Below are positions 56,606-64,000 of a DNA stretch of 64,000 nt, piece by piece. This stretch comes from Actinocorallia aurantiaca (GTDB taxonomy: Bacteria; Actinomycetota; Actinomycetes; Streptosporangiales; Streptosporangiaceae). The position numbers and the translations under genes were made by a program. Position 1 is the stretch's first letter. Each line of letters begins with the position of its first letter. The DNA lies in NCBI RefSeq assembly GCF_039533685.1, contig NZ_BAAATZ010000035.1, forward strand, positions 1 to 64,000. The letters run 5' to 3'. The notes beneath the pieces were generated by a model, which had not been told where the DNA came from, made no database searches, and saw nothing but the letters and a program-made list of their open reading frames with translations.

Positions 56606-58394
56606 GGGACGCCCCGAACATCGGCGAGTGCAGCTTCTTGAGGGTGCGGCCCTTGCCGAGATACATGTGCACGCCGCACGGCAGGCACGGATCGAAGCTG
56701 CGCACCGCCCGCATGATGTCCACGCCCCGGAAGTCCTCGGGCCCGTTCTCCTCGAAGATGGGCATGTCCTGGACCGCGTCCTCGTACGGGCCCGGCGTGC
56801 CGAAGGCGTCGCGCGGGCTGGCGTTCCAGGGCGTCGGCGGGTACGGATGGTAGTTGGCGATCTTGCCGTCGCGGATCACCATGTGGTGCGACAGCACGCC
56901 CCGGACCGCTTCGTGGAAACCGACCCCGATCGCCTCGTCCGGGACGTCGAACGGCTGGAACACCTTGGTCTCCCCCGCCCGCACCAGCTCCATCGCCTCC
57001 TCGACGAAGTACAGGGCCATCGCCGCGGAGTACGCGATGAAGTAGGCGCGGGCGCGGTTGCGTTCGAGCGCGTTGGACCACTGCGGGATGCGCCACTCCA
57101 GCGTCTTCTCCGGCAGCGACTCGCCGCGCGGCAGCGTGATCTGGACGCTCGAACCGGTCGACTTCACGTAGGGCGTGTCCACCATGTTCCCCAGCGCGGT
57201 GCTGTAGAGGCGGGCGAAGGCACCGCCGCCCGTGTCCAGGGCGAGGTGCTCACCGGACTGCGAGTCGTACCAGCGCGGGCTCATCACCCAGCTGTACTTG
57301 TCGTCGAAGTCGCGTTTCTGCGGCACGGGCAGCGTGGTCTGGTTCCACGGGTGGCGCATGTCGACGGGGTTGCCGAGCGGGTCCGTGGTGACGAACGGCT
57401 CGGCGTTCGTCCAGTCGTCGTAGTAGGAGCTGCCCAGGAGGATGCGCATGCCCAGGTTGATGTCGACGAGGTCGGTGGTGAGCAGCCGCCCGTCCACGAT
57501 GATGCCCGGGGTCACGTACATGGCCTTGCCCCAGTGGTCCATCGTCTCGTAGCGGTAGTCGACGACATAGGGGTTCTGGAACGCGCCCCAGCAGCCGAGC
57601 ATGACGCGGCGGCGCCCCACCTCCTCGTAGCCGGGCAGCGCCTCGTAGAAGAAGTCGAAGACGTCGTCGTTCATCGCGACGGACTTCTTGACGAAGTCGA
57701 TGACGCTGATCAGCCTCGACAGGTAGTCGACGAAGAGCGAGTGCGTCGGCACCGTGCCCACGCCGCCCGGATAGACCGTCGACGGGTGCACGTGCCTGCC
57801 CTCCATCAGGCAGAACATCTCGCGGGTGACGCGGCTGATCCGCAGCGCCTCCTTGTAGACCTCGCCCTCGAAGGGGTTGAACGCCTCCATGATGTCGGCG
57901 ATCGTGCGGTAGCCGTGGACGTCGGAGCCCGGCGCCAGGGTCTCGCGCGCCAGCCGCATCACGCCCGGGTTGGTGTCCTTGACCATGGCCTCGCAGTAGT
58001 CGACGAAGACCAGGTTCTCCTGGAAGAGCGTGTGGTCGAACATGTACTCGGCGGCCTCGCCGAGGTTGATGATCCACTCGCCCAGCGGCGGGGTCTTGAT
58101 CCCGTAGGCCATGTTCTGCGCGTACACCGAGCACGTGGTGTGGTTGTCGCCGCAGATGCCGCAGATGCGGCTGGTGATGAACCCGGCGTCGCGCGGGTCC
58201 TTGCCCTTCATGAACACCGAGTACCCGCGGAAGAGGGACGAGGTGACGTGACACTCCGCGACCCGCCGGTTCGCGAAGTCGATCTTCGTGTAGACGCCGA
58301 GGTTCCCGATGATGCGGGTGATCGGGTCCCAGGACATCTCGACGAGCCGCCCCGGCTCGGTTCCCGCCGCCGTCCTCGGATCGGTGATGGCCAT
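56598..58394 (-). CDS. hhyL: group 1h [NiFe] hydrogenase large subunit
   Basis: A 598-residue catalytic subunit. Ni ligands are C78 and C81 (RICGICGDNH) and C570 and C573 (DPCLPCGVHMY). The body closely follows the actinobacterial high-affinity group 1h enzymes (MFCLMEGRHVHPSTVYPGGVGT, LLGSSYYDDWTNAEPF, HPWNQTTLPVPQKRDFDDKYSWVMSPRW, LSHHMVIRDGKIANYHPYPPTPWNASPRD). Such enzymes oxidise H2 at atmospheric concentration to fuel respiration in starved or sporulating cells. After H576 a 22-residue tail remains, presumably cut by the protease encoded upstream. Starts at ATG 58394. Confidence 0.95.
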   Translation of the reverse strand: MAITDPRTAAGTEPGRLVEMSWDPITRIIGNLGVYTKIDFANRRVAECHVTSSLFRGYSVFMKGKDPRDAGFITSRICGICGDNHTTCSVYAQNMAYGIKTPPLGEWIINLGEAAEYMFDHTLFQENLVFVDYCEAMVKDTNPGVMRLARETLAPGSDVHGYRTIADIMEAFNPFEGEVYKEALRISRVTREMFCLMEGRHVHPSTVYPGGVGTVPTHSLFVDYLSRLISVIDFVKKSVAMNDDVFDFFYEALPGYEEVGRRRVMLGCWGAFQNPYVVDYRYETMDHWGKAMYVTPGIIVDGRLLTTDLVDINLGMRILLGSSYYDDWTNAEPFVTTDPLGNPVDMRHPWNQTTLPVPQKRDFDDKYSWVMSPRWYDSQSGEHLALDTGGGAFARLYSTALGNMVDTPYVKSTGSSVQITLPRGESLPEKTLEWRIPQWSNALERNRARAYFIAYSAAMALYFVEEAMELVRAGETKVFQPFDVPDEAIGVGFHEAVRGVLSHHMVIRDGKIANYHPYPPTPWNASPRDAFGTPGPYEDAVQDMPIFEENGPEDFRGVDIMRAVRSFDPCLPCGVHMYLGKGRTLKKLHSPMFGASHG

Positions 58395-58413
58395 CTCTCG
58401 AAGTCCTCTCCCT

Positions 58414-59475
<1,062 letters not shown>

Positions 59476-59494
59476 CGCAAGGCCCCTCTCGGTC

Positions 59495-59857
59495 TCAGCC
59501 GCCCGCTCCCGCGGGCTCGTCGACGGTGATGGACTCCAGGACGGCCCCGTGCCCCATCGCCTCGGCCGTCTCCACGTCGAGGCCGCCGCAGCTCGGGCAG
59601 ACGACCAGGTTCGGGACGGCGTCGGCCGGGTTCTCGGCCCCGCAGGCGCGGCAGCGCACCGAGGCCGGCTCCTGGACCAGCTCCACCCGGGCGCCCTCGG
59701 CGGGAGTGCCCGCGGCCGCGAGCTGAAAGCCCATGTCGATGACGCCGGGATCCACCGGATGTCCGCTGATCCGCACCTTCACACCGCTCACGCGCCGGCC
59801 GTCCGCCCGCTCCAGCACCGCCCTGACGATGGCGTCGCACAGTCCCAGTTCATGCAT
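59495..59857 (-). CDS. hypA: hydrogenase nickel insertion protein HypA
   Basis: A 120-residue HypA. The N-terminal MHELGLCDAIVRAVLE supplies the nickel-binding H2, and the zinc ribbon uses CRACGAENP and CPSCGGLDVE. HypA delivers nickel together with the GTPase HypB, but no hypB gene was found anywhere in this window. The start ATG at 59857 overlaps the protease gene by 8 nt, and the small subunit starts 19 nt after its stop. Confidence 0.94.
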   Translation of the reverse strand: MHELGLCDAIVRAVLERADGRRVSGVKVRISGHPVDPGVIDMGFQLAAAGTPAEGARVELVQEPASVRCRACGAENPADAVPNLVVCPSCGGLDVETAEAMGHGAVLESITVDEPAGAGG

Positions 59858-60371
59858 CGGTACGCTCCTCGCTTCTTCCCGTCTCCAGCGCCTCGGCGCG
59901 CGCCAGGTCCGTGACCAGGCGCACCGCCTCGTCCACGGCCGCGGCGACGGGCTCCGACAGGCCCATGCCCTCCTCCACCGAGGCGGGGCGGCAGCCCACC
60001 ACCAGCACCCGGCCGACCTCTCCGCCGAGCCGGTTCAGCATCCGCAGCACGGCCAGCGGGTGCATGCCGTGCGCGTCGACGGTGGAGTCGTCCTCCCCTT
60101 CTTCGAGGTCCCGTTCGCCGATCTCCAGGACCGCCAGCGAGCCCGGCGGGGCCTCCATCGGGACGGCGTCCACCATGATCAGCGTGTCGGTCCCGCCGTC
60201 GAGCAGCTCGTAGACCAGGTGCACGCCGCGGATGCCGTAGTCGGTGACCCTCACCCCGGCGGGCAGCCCCCTGGAGTCGACGCGGCGGACGACCTCGACG
60301 CCGAAACCGTCGTCGCCCAGGAACACGTTGCCGATCCCCGCCACGAGGACCCTCCGCCCTTCCGCGCTCAT
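59850..60371 (-). CDS. hydrogenase maturation endopeptidase
   Basis: A 173-residue HyaD/HycI-type protease that removes the C-terminal tail of the large subunit after Fe and Ni insertion. The N-terminal VLVAGIGNVFLGDDGFGVEVVRR has the metal-sensing acidic residue, followed by VTDYGIRGVHLVYELLDG, LIMVDAVPM and HGMHPLAVL with the conserved His. Start ATG at 60371 overlaps the 459-residue gene upstream by 4 nt. Its likely substrate is the large subunit encoded two genes downstream. Confidence 0.93.
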   Translation of the reverse strand: MSAEGRRVLVAGIGNVFLGDDGFGVEVVRRVDSRGLPAGVRVTDYGIRGVHLVYELLDGGTDTLIMVDAVPMEAPPGSLAVLEIGERDLEEGEDDSTVDAHGMHPLAVLRMLNRLGGEVGRVLVVGCRPASVEEGMGLSEPVAAAVDEAVRLVTDLARAEALETGRSEERTDA

Positions 60372-61747
60372 TCGGGGTCCTCCTCTCCTGCGTCCTTCGC
60401 GGCCAGGGGTTCCACCTCGTCGAGGGTGAAGTAGCGGTACCGCCCGTACCAGCGCTCCAGGTCGGCGGCGGGGTCGTCCTCGAGCGTGACGGCCAGGTGC
60501 ACGACGTCGTCGACGTCGGTCAGCACCTTCTCCACGCGGGCGTCGCGCCCGTCGAGGAACCTGTCCTGCGGGTCCGTCCCGCGCGCCCTCGGCCGCAGCC
60601 TGACGCGGCTGCCCGCGCCCACGCGCACCCCGGCCACGAAGGCCTCCGCGTCCTCGCCGGGAGCCGGGACCCTGTTCATCGAGCGCACCGCTCCGTGCAG
60701 CCGCTCGAACACCTCGGGCGGCATCGCGTCGACCCTGTCCAGGATCGCCGCGGCCCGCGCGTCGGTGGCCCGCGCCTCCCGCTTCTCCTCGTCGGTCAGG
60801 GTGAGGGTCCGCAGCGTGAGGATCTCGTCGATCTCCCCGGAGTCGTGAAGGTCGCCGGGGCTCTCGGGCGCGACGCGGGGGTGGTCGTACAGCAGGATGG
60901 GCGACGACAGAAGCAGGTCGTGATGCCCCGGATGCCCGGCCAAGACCGGGAAGACCCGGACGTTCTCGCAGGTCCGCGCCGCGGCGCACGCCCACTCCGG
61001 CGGCTCCAGCAGCGAGACGAAGGACCCGCCTCGCACGGCCATCAGCACGTGGCAGGAGAGCGGGGAGACGCACAGCACCTCGTCCCTCGGGGTGCCCGGC
61101 GGAATGTTCCCGCCGCTGTTCTCCACCCGGACGCGCAGCCTGGTCAGCGGCCCTTTCGGGCCCTCCCCGGCAGGGGTCGCACAGAACCGCACCGCCAGCG
61201 ACAGCGGCCACCTGCGCCGCAGGATCCGCCCTACGGGCTGCCCGTCTTCTCCCTGGACGACCTCGATGTCCTGTCCTCCGGGCAGTTCCAGGAAGACCTT
61301 CCGCGACCCGTCCGCGGTGTTGCCCTTCCCCTCCAGGAGGAACCGGACCGTGGACTCCCGGGCGACGGCCTCGTCGAAGCCGACCTCCTGGCGGAGGCCG
61401 GTGTCCAGAACCTCGGCCCGGCGGTAGCCGTGCCCGTCGAACTCCTCCACGGTCCGGCGCTGGAACTGGAGGAAGCGGACCTGGCACACCACCGTCTCGA
61501 CGGCTCCGTACAGCAGACACTCGGTCTGCTGCCACCAGCCCTCCGCGGACCCGGCGACGCCCTTGTCGTCCGGCCCTCGGTCCTTCGTCCACTCCCGGGG
61601 CGTGAGGACCCCGAACTGCCAGCGCACCCGGTTCTTCCCCGACGACCCCCGGTACGGGTAGAGCAGGTACCCCTCGTACAGGATCGCGTCGGCCACCGAC
61701 CGCACCGGCGCGAAGACGTCCTCGGCGATGACCGTCCTCGTGCCCAT
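60368..61747 (-). CDS. hydrogenase-associated protein of unknown function, first gene of operon
   Basis: A 459-residue cytoplasmic protein starting GTRTVIAEDVFAPVRSVADAILYEGYLLYPYRGSSGKNRVRWQFGVLTP. It is beta-rich in the first 330 residues and helical near 335-365 (LTDEEKREARATDARAAAILDRVDAMPPEVFERLHGAV), ending in an acidic tail. No enzyme motif was recognised; scattered cysteines (TCENV, CAAARTCEN) do not form a standard cluster motif. It leads the hydrogenase operon and overlaps the protease gene, so it is almost certainly a hydrogenase accessory, perhaps a scaffold. Confidence 0.8.
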   Translation of the reverse strand: MGTRTVIAEDVFAPVRSVADAILYEGYLLYPYRGSSGKNRVRWQFGVLTPREWTKDRGPDDKGVAGSAEGWWQQTECLLYGAVETVVCQVRFLQFQRRTVEEFDGHGYRRAEVLDTGLRQEVGFDEAVARESTVRFLLEGKGNTADGSRKVFLELPGGQDIEVVQGEDGQPVGRILRRRWPLSLAVRFCATPAGEGPKGPLTRLRVRVENSGGNIPPGTPRDEVLCVSPLSCHVLMAVRGGSFVSLLEPPEWACAAARTCENVRVFPVLAGHPGHHDLLLSSPILLYDHPRVAPESPGDLHDSGEIDEILTLRTLTLTDEEKREARATDARAAAILDRVDAMPPEVFERLHGAVRSMNRVPAPGEDAEAFVAGVRVGAGSRVRLRPRARGTDPQDRFLDGRDARVEKVLTDVDDVVHLAVTLEDDPAADLERWYGRYRYFTLDEVEPLAAKDAGEEDPE

Positions 61748-61771
61748 GTGTTCTTCGCCCCCGAACCGGCA

Positions 61772-61834
61772 TCACAGAGATGTGACCTTCCGCGTTCACA
61801 CCATTCCTGTGGGTGATTTCTTTTGTTATAACAA
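61772..61834 (-). promoter_or_regulatory. putative promoter and operator region of the hydrogenase operon
   Basis: TTGTTATAACAA at 61823-61834 is a perfect 12-bp palindrome containing a -10-like TATAAC for leftward transcription. Toward the gene lie TCACA-GAGA-TGTGA (61772-61785) and a second pairing TGTGA (61781-61785) with TCACA (61796-61800). CRP-like arms (TGTGA/TCACA) are therefore present, though the spacings (4 and 10) differ from the consensus of 6. All lie within 90 bp of the first start codon. Confidence 0.45.
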
Positions 61835-61866
61835 CGCCCCGCGGTGCCGGTAAGTGGAGCCGTCCC

Positions 61867-61887
61867 CTAGGTGTCCTCACCACCTAG
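61867..61887. terminator. candidate terminator between asparaginase and hydrogenase operon
   Basis: CTAGGTG (61867-61873) pairs perfectly with CACCTAG (61881-61887) around a 7-nt loop, 46 nt beyond the asparaginase stop codon on its strand. No U-tract. Confidence 0.4.
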
Positions 61888-61933
61888 CCGGACGCCCTTC
61901 CTTTCCGCGCGGGGCGAGGGGCGGTTCAGCCGT

Positions 61934-62899
61934 TCAGAAGAGGTCCGGGGCGATCCTGATGGAGCCGACGACCTCGCCGCCGCCCGTCACGGGGGTGGAG
62001 GCCCGCGAGGCGGATCCGGGGGTGTCGACGCCCAGGGCGCGCAGGAGGGCGACGGTGACGGGAGTGCGGGCGCGCATCGCACCGTCCTCGATCTTGACCA
62101 CGCCCGCACGGCCGTCGGGGAGGCAGAAGGCGTCGACGCCCTCGGCCCCGCACTTCAGGACGAGTCCCGGGATCTCGGACATCAGGTCGTTCTCGTCGCG
62201 TCGCGTGCCCGACGTCCAGGCCGGGTGCTCGCGCATCGCGGCGGCGACCCGCGCCTCCTCACTGCCCTCCGGAGCCGTTCCCAGCCGGTGGAAGGCGCGG
62301 GCCAGGCCGAGGAGCGTGACCGCGTACAGCGGCGCGCCGCAGCCGTCCACGCCGGTCGCCGACACTCTCTCGCCGGCGAACTCCTCGATCGTGGAACGGG
62401 CCGCCAGCTGCAGCGGATGCCCGGGGTCCAGGTACGTCTCCGTGGGCCAGCCGTTCGCCCGGCAGGTCGCCAGCATCGCGGCGTGCTTGCCCGAGCAGTT
62501 CATGTAGAGCGGGCTTTCCGCACCGCCCGTCCGCAGGGCCTCGCGCCGGGCGCCGTCGTCCATCGGCCAGTCCGGCGGGCAGCCCAGGGCCGCGGCGGTC
62601 AGTCCCGCGCCCGCCAGGATCCTTTCCACGCCCTCGACGTGGAACGCCTCGCCGGAGTGGCTCGCCGCGGCGAGGGCGAGCAGCTCGCCTTCCAGTTCCA
62701 GCCCGTTCCGCAACATCGCGACGGCCTGGAACGGCTTCACCGTCGACCGCGGGAACAGCGGCGCGTCCACCGCCCCGAGCCCCTTGACGACGTTCCCGTC
62801 CGCGCCCAGCGCCACGGCGGACCCCCGGTGCCGGGACTCCACGAACCCCGACCGCTCCACCTCGACAAGAACCGGACAAATTAGATTTTCGCCACTCAT
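61934..62899 (-). CDS. L-asparaginase, AnsA-like (asparaginase II) family
   Basis: A 321-residue protein of the thermolabile asparaginase group typified by Rhizobium etli AnsA. Catalytic-type serine/lysine regions are FPRSTVKPFQAVAMLRNG and LYMNCSGKHAAMLATCRANGWP, with DGCGAPLYAVTLLGLARAF and RRDENDLMSEIPGLVLKCGAEG further on. It hydrolyses asparagine to aspartate and ammonia. The ATG at 62899 gives the family N-terminus; the longer open frame upstream is not conserved. A/T-rich upstream bases probably hold its promoter. Confidence 0.88.
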   Translation of the reverse strand: MSGENLICPVLVEVERSGFVESRHRGSAVALGADGNVVKGLGAVDAPLFPRSTVKPFQAVAMLRNGLELEGELLALAAASHSGEAFHVEGVERILAGAGLTAAALGCPPDWPMDDGARREALRTGGAESPLYMNCSGKHAAMLATCRANGWPTETYLDPGHPLQLAARSTIEEFAGERVSATGVDGCGAPLYAVTLLGLARAFHRLGTAPEGSEEARVAAAMREHPAWTSGTRRDENDLMSEIPGLVLKCGAEGVDAFCLPDGRAGVVKIEDGAMRARTPVTVALLRALGVDTPGSASRASTPVTGGGEVVGSIRIAPDLF

Positions 62900-62986
62900 A
62901 CCACTCAGATTAAATGGCGCCGAAGCCCGAAAAGCACGGACGGAGAGCCGGTCGGCCCATGGCCCCCCAGGTCCTGTCTTCAAATC

Positions 62987-63406
62987 GGCTACCTGTTCTT
63001 CACCACCCACGTCTCGGACCCGCTGCCCGCGGCCGTGGGGCGCACGGTCGTCTCGGTCATCCTGCGCGACCGCCTCGACCTGCGGGCCGCCGAACTCGGC
63101 GCGCGGCTGCGGGCCGGGCTGCTCTCGCTGCAGGAGCGGCACGAGTGCATCGGCGACGTCCGGGGGCGCGGCCTGATGCAGGGCATCGAGCTCGTCCTCG
63201 ACCGCGAGACGAAGAACCCCGCCGACGGCCTCGGCCGCGAGGTCACCTCCGCCTGCCTGGAGCTCGGCCTCCACATGAACATCGTCCAGCTGCCCGGCAT
63301 GGGCGGCGTCTTCCGCATCGCCCCGCCCCTGACCGTCGCCCCCGAGGAGATCGACCTGGGCCTGGAGATCCTCGACAAGGCCCTGACCCGGGCGACCGGC
63401 GGCTGA
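62987..63406 (+). pseudogene. 3' remnant of a class III aminotransferase (dialkylglycine decarboxylase-like)
   Basis: From 62987 the frame reads GYLFFTTHVSDPLPAAVG, then LRAGLLSLQERHECIGDVRGRGLMQGIELVLD and ends normally at 63406. This is the last 140 or so residues of a 2,2-dialkylglycine decarboxylase/aminotransferase (usually about 430). The PLP-binding lysine and all earlier sequence are missing, and upstream bases in this frame are not family-like and have no credible start at the break. A non-functional leftover is the simplest reading; the break near 62984 abuts the asparaginase upstream region. Confidence 0.78.
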
Positions 63407-63631
63407 CCCGCCGCGGGCCGGACGGCGTCTTTGCCCGCCTCACCCGCGCCCTTCGAGATCATCCGGAGGCCCGGACGTTAGAATCCCGACCGTGCAGCTC
63501 AGCCACGGCCTCCGCTTCCGCCTCCGCCCGGCACCCGGTCGGCGGGCGGCGCTCGGACGCGCGCGGCCCGCCTTCGACCACGCCCCGCCGCCTCCCGGGG
63601 ATGCCGGGTCGGGGACTCACCGGAGCACGGC
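63407..63631. other. non-coding gap
   Basis: 225 bp between the aminotransferase remnant and the MarR gene. A GTG at 63492 opens a short arginine/proline-rich frame with no recognisable features, and it is not in phase with the MarR gene. I see no clear regulatory site. Confidence 0.4.
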
Positions 63632-64000
63632 ATGAGCCGCGCGGAAGCCGAGGAGCACCCGCCCTCCCTGCTCTACTCGATCAAGCAGGTGGAGCTCGCC
63701 TCCCGCTCCCACCTGGACGAGCTGGTCCGGCCCGCGGGCATCACGGCGCTGCAGTACACCGCGCTGACGGTACTGGAGCTCCGCGACGACCTGTCGGCGG
63801 CCGAGCTCGCCCGCAACTCCTTCGTCACGCCCCAGTCGATGTCCGACCTGGTCTCGGCGCTGGAGCGGCGCGACCTCATCTCCAGGACGCGGGACCCGGC
63901 CAGCCGCCGCCGCCACATCATCAGCCTCACCGACGGCGGGCGGGCCCTCCTGTCCGTCTACGCGCCCGCCGTCCGGAAGCTGGAGGAGACCATGCTCGAC
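63632..64000 (+). CDS. MarR-family transcriptional regulator (cut by window end)
   Basis: The visible 123 residues contain a MarR winged helix: AGITALQYTALTVLELRDDLSAAELARNSFVTPQSMSDLVSALERRDLISRTRDPASRRRHIISLTDGGRALL (about residues 35-105), with the wing DPASRRRH. The C-terminal dimer helix is beginning (YAPAVRKLEETMLD) when the window ends, so about 20-30 residues are missing. ATG at 63632 is preceded by CGGAG. It probably controls a gene beyond the window. Confidence 0.88.
   Translation, partial: MSRAEAEEHPPSLLYSIKQVELASRSHLDELVRPAGITALQYTALTVLELRDDLSAAELARNSFVTPQSMSDLVSALERRDLISRTRDPASRRRHIISLTDGGRALLSVYAPAVRKLEETMLD

Overview
The window is GC-rich actinobacterial chromosome with strong G/C third-position bias, many GTG and TTG starts, class II DAHP synthase, F420/deazaflavin-type enzymes, RsbW/STAS/PP2C partner switching, a sigma-R-type promoter and a high-affinity group 1h [NiFe] hydrogenase. 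This fits a filamentous, spore-forming actinomycete (Streptosporangiales- or Streptomyces-like); the genus is inference. No rRNA, tRNA or CRISPR array was seen.

Layout. 1-504: non-coding, with a 64-bp direct repeat. 505-7019: a short Acg-like nitroreductase, an RlmA-type methyltransferase, thioredoxin, an HrdD/SigB-like sigma factor behind a sequence matching GGGAAT-N18-GTT, DAHP synthase, then an anti-sigma/anti-anti-sigma/phosphatase module. 7085-13731: a cytoplasmic hybrid histidine kinase with seven HAMP repeats and its response regulator, a DUF3616 protein and a TauE-like/cupredoxin membrane protein. 13724-20057: galT, gltX, a DUF6421-type protein, an SDR protein and a threonine aldolase. 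20065-28277: narK-narGHJI for nitrate uptake and respiration. 28370-37952: metabolic and secreted proteins, an acyl-CoA ligase, an F420-type enzyme with a TetR regulator, an iron-box-controlled siderophore pair (ABC ATPase and FhuF-like reductase), a coiled-coil protein and a peroxiredoxin.

37963-40156 is a 2.19-kb element. It has imperfect 18-bp terminal inverted repeats that end in TA, and it holds one very large (693 aa) TnpB/RuvC-like nuclease and no transposase. Its 3' end is hairpin-rich, as expected of a guide-RNA region. Next come a coupled pair of MutS-like ATPases (40197-43237), three TetR regulators, a sirtuin, arsR-acr3 and a spermidine-synthase-like protein.

48658-61747 is a hydrogenase island of two convergent operons. 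The plus-strand operon is PadR regulator, SIS protein, atypical HypC-like protein, second SIS protein, HypF. The minus-strand operon is a 459-aa protein of unknown function, maturation protease, HypA, small subunit, large subunit, NifU-like, DUF5947, a 36-aa membrane peptide, HypC, HypD, HypE. Together they cover CN-ligand synthesis, Fe(CN)2CO assembly, processing and structural subunits; hypB is missing. The window ends with an asparaginase, a decayed class III aminotransferase fragment and a MarR regulator cut by the window edge.

The strongest candidates for undescribed biology are the TIR-bounded TnpB-like element, the two-SIS/HypC-like hydrogenase accessory operon, and the MutS-like pair.
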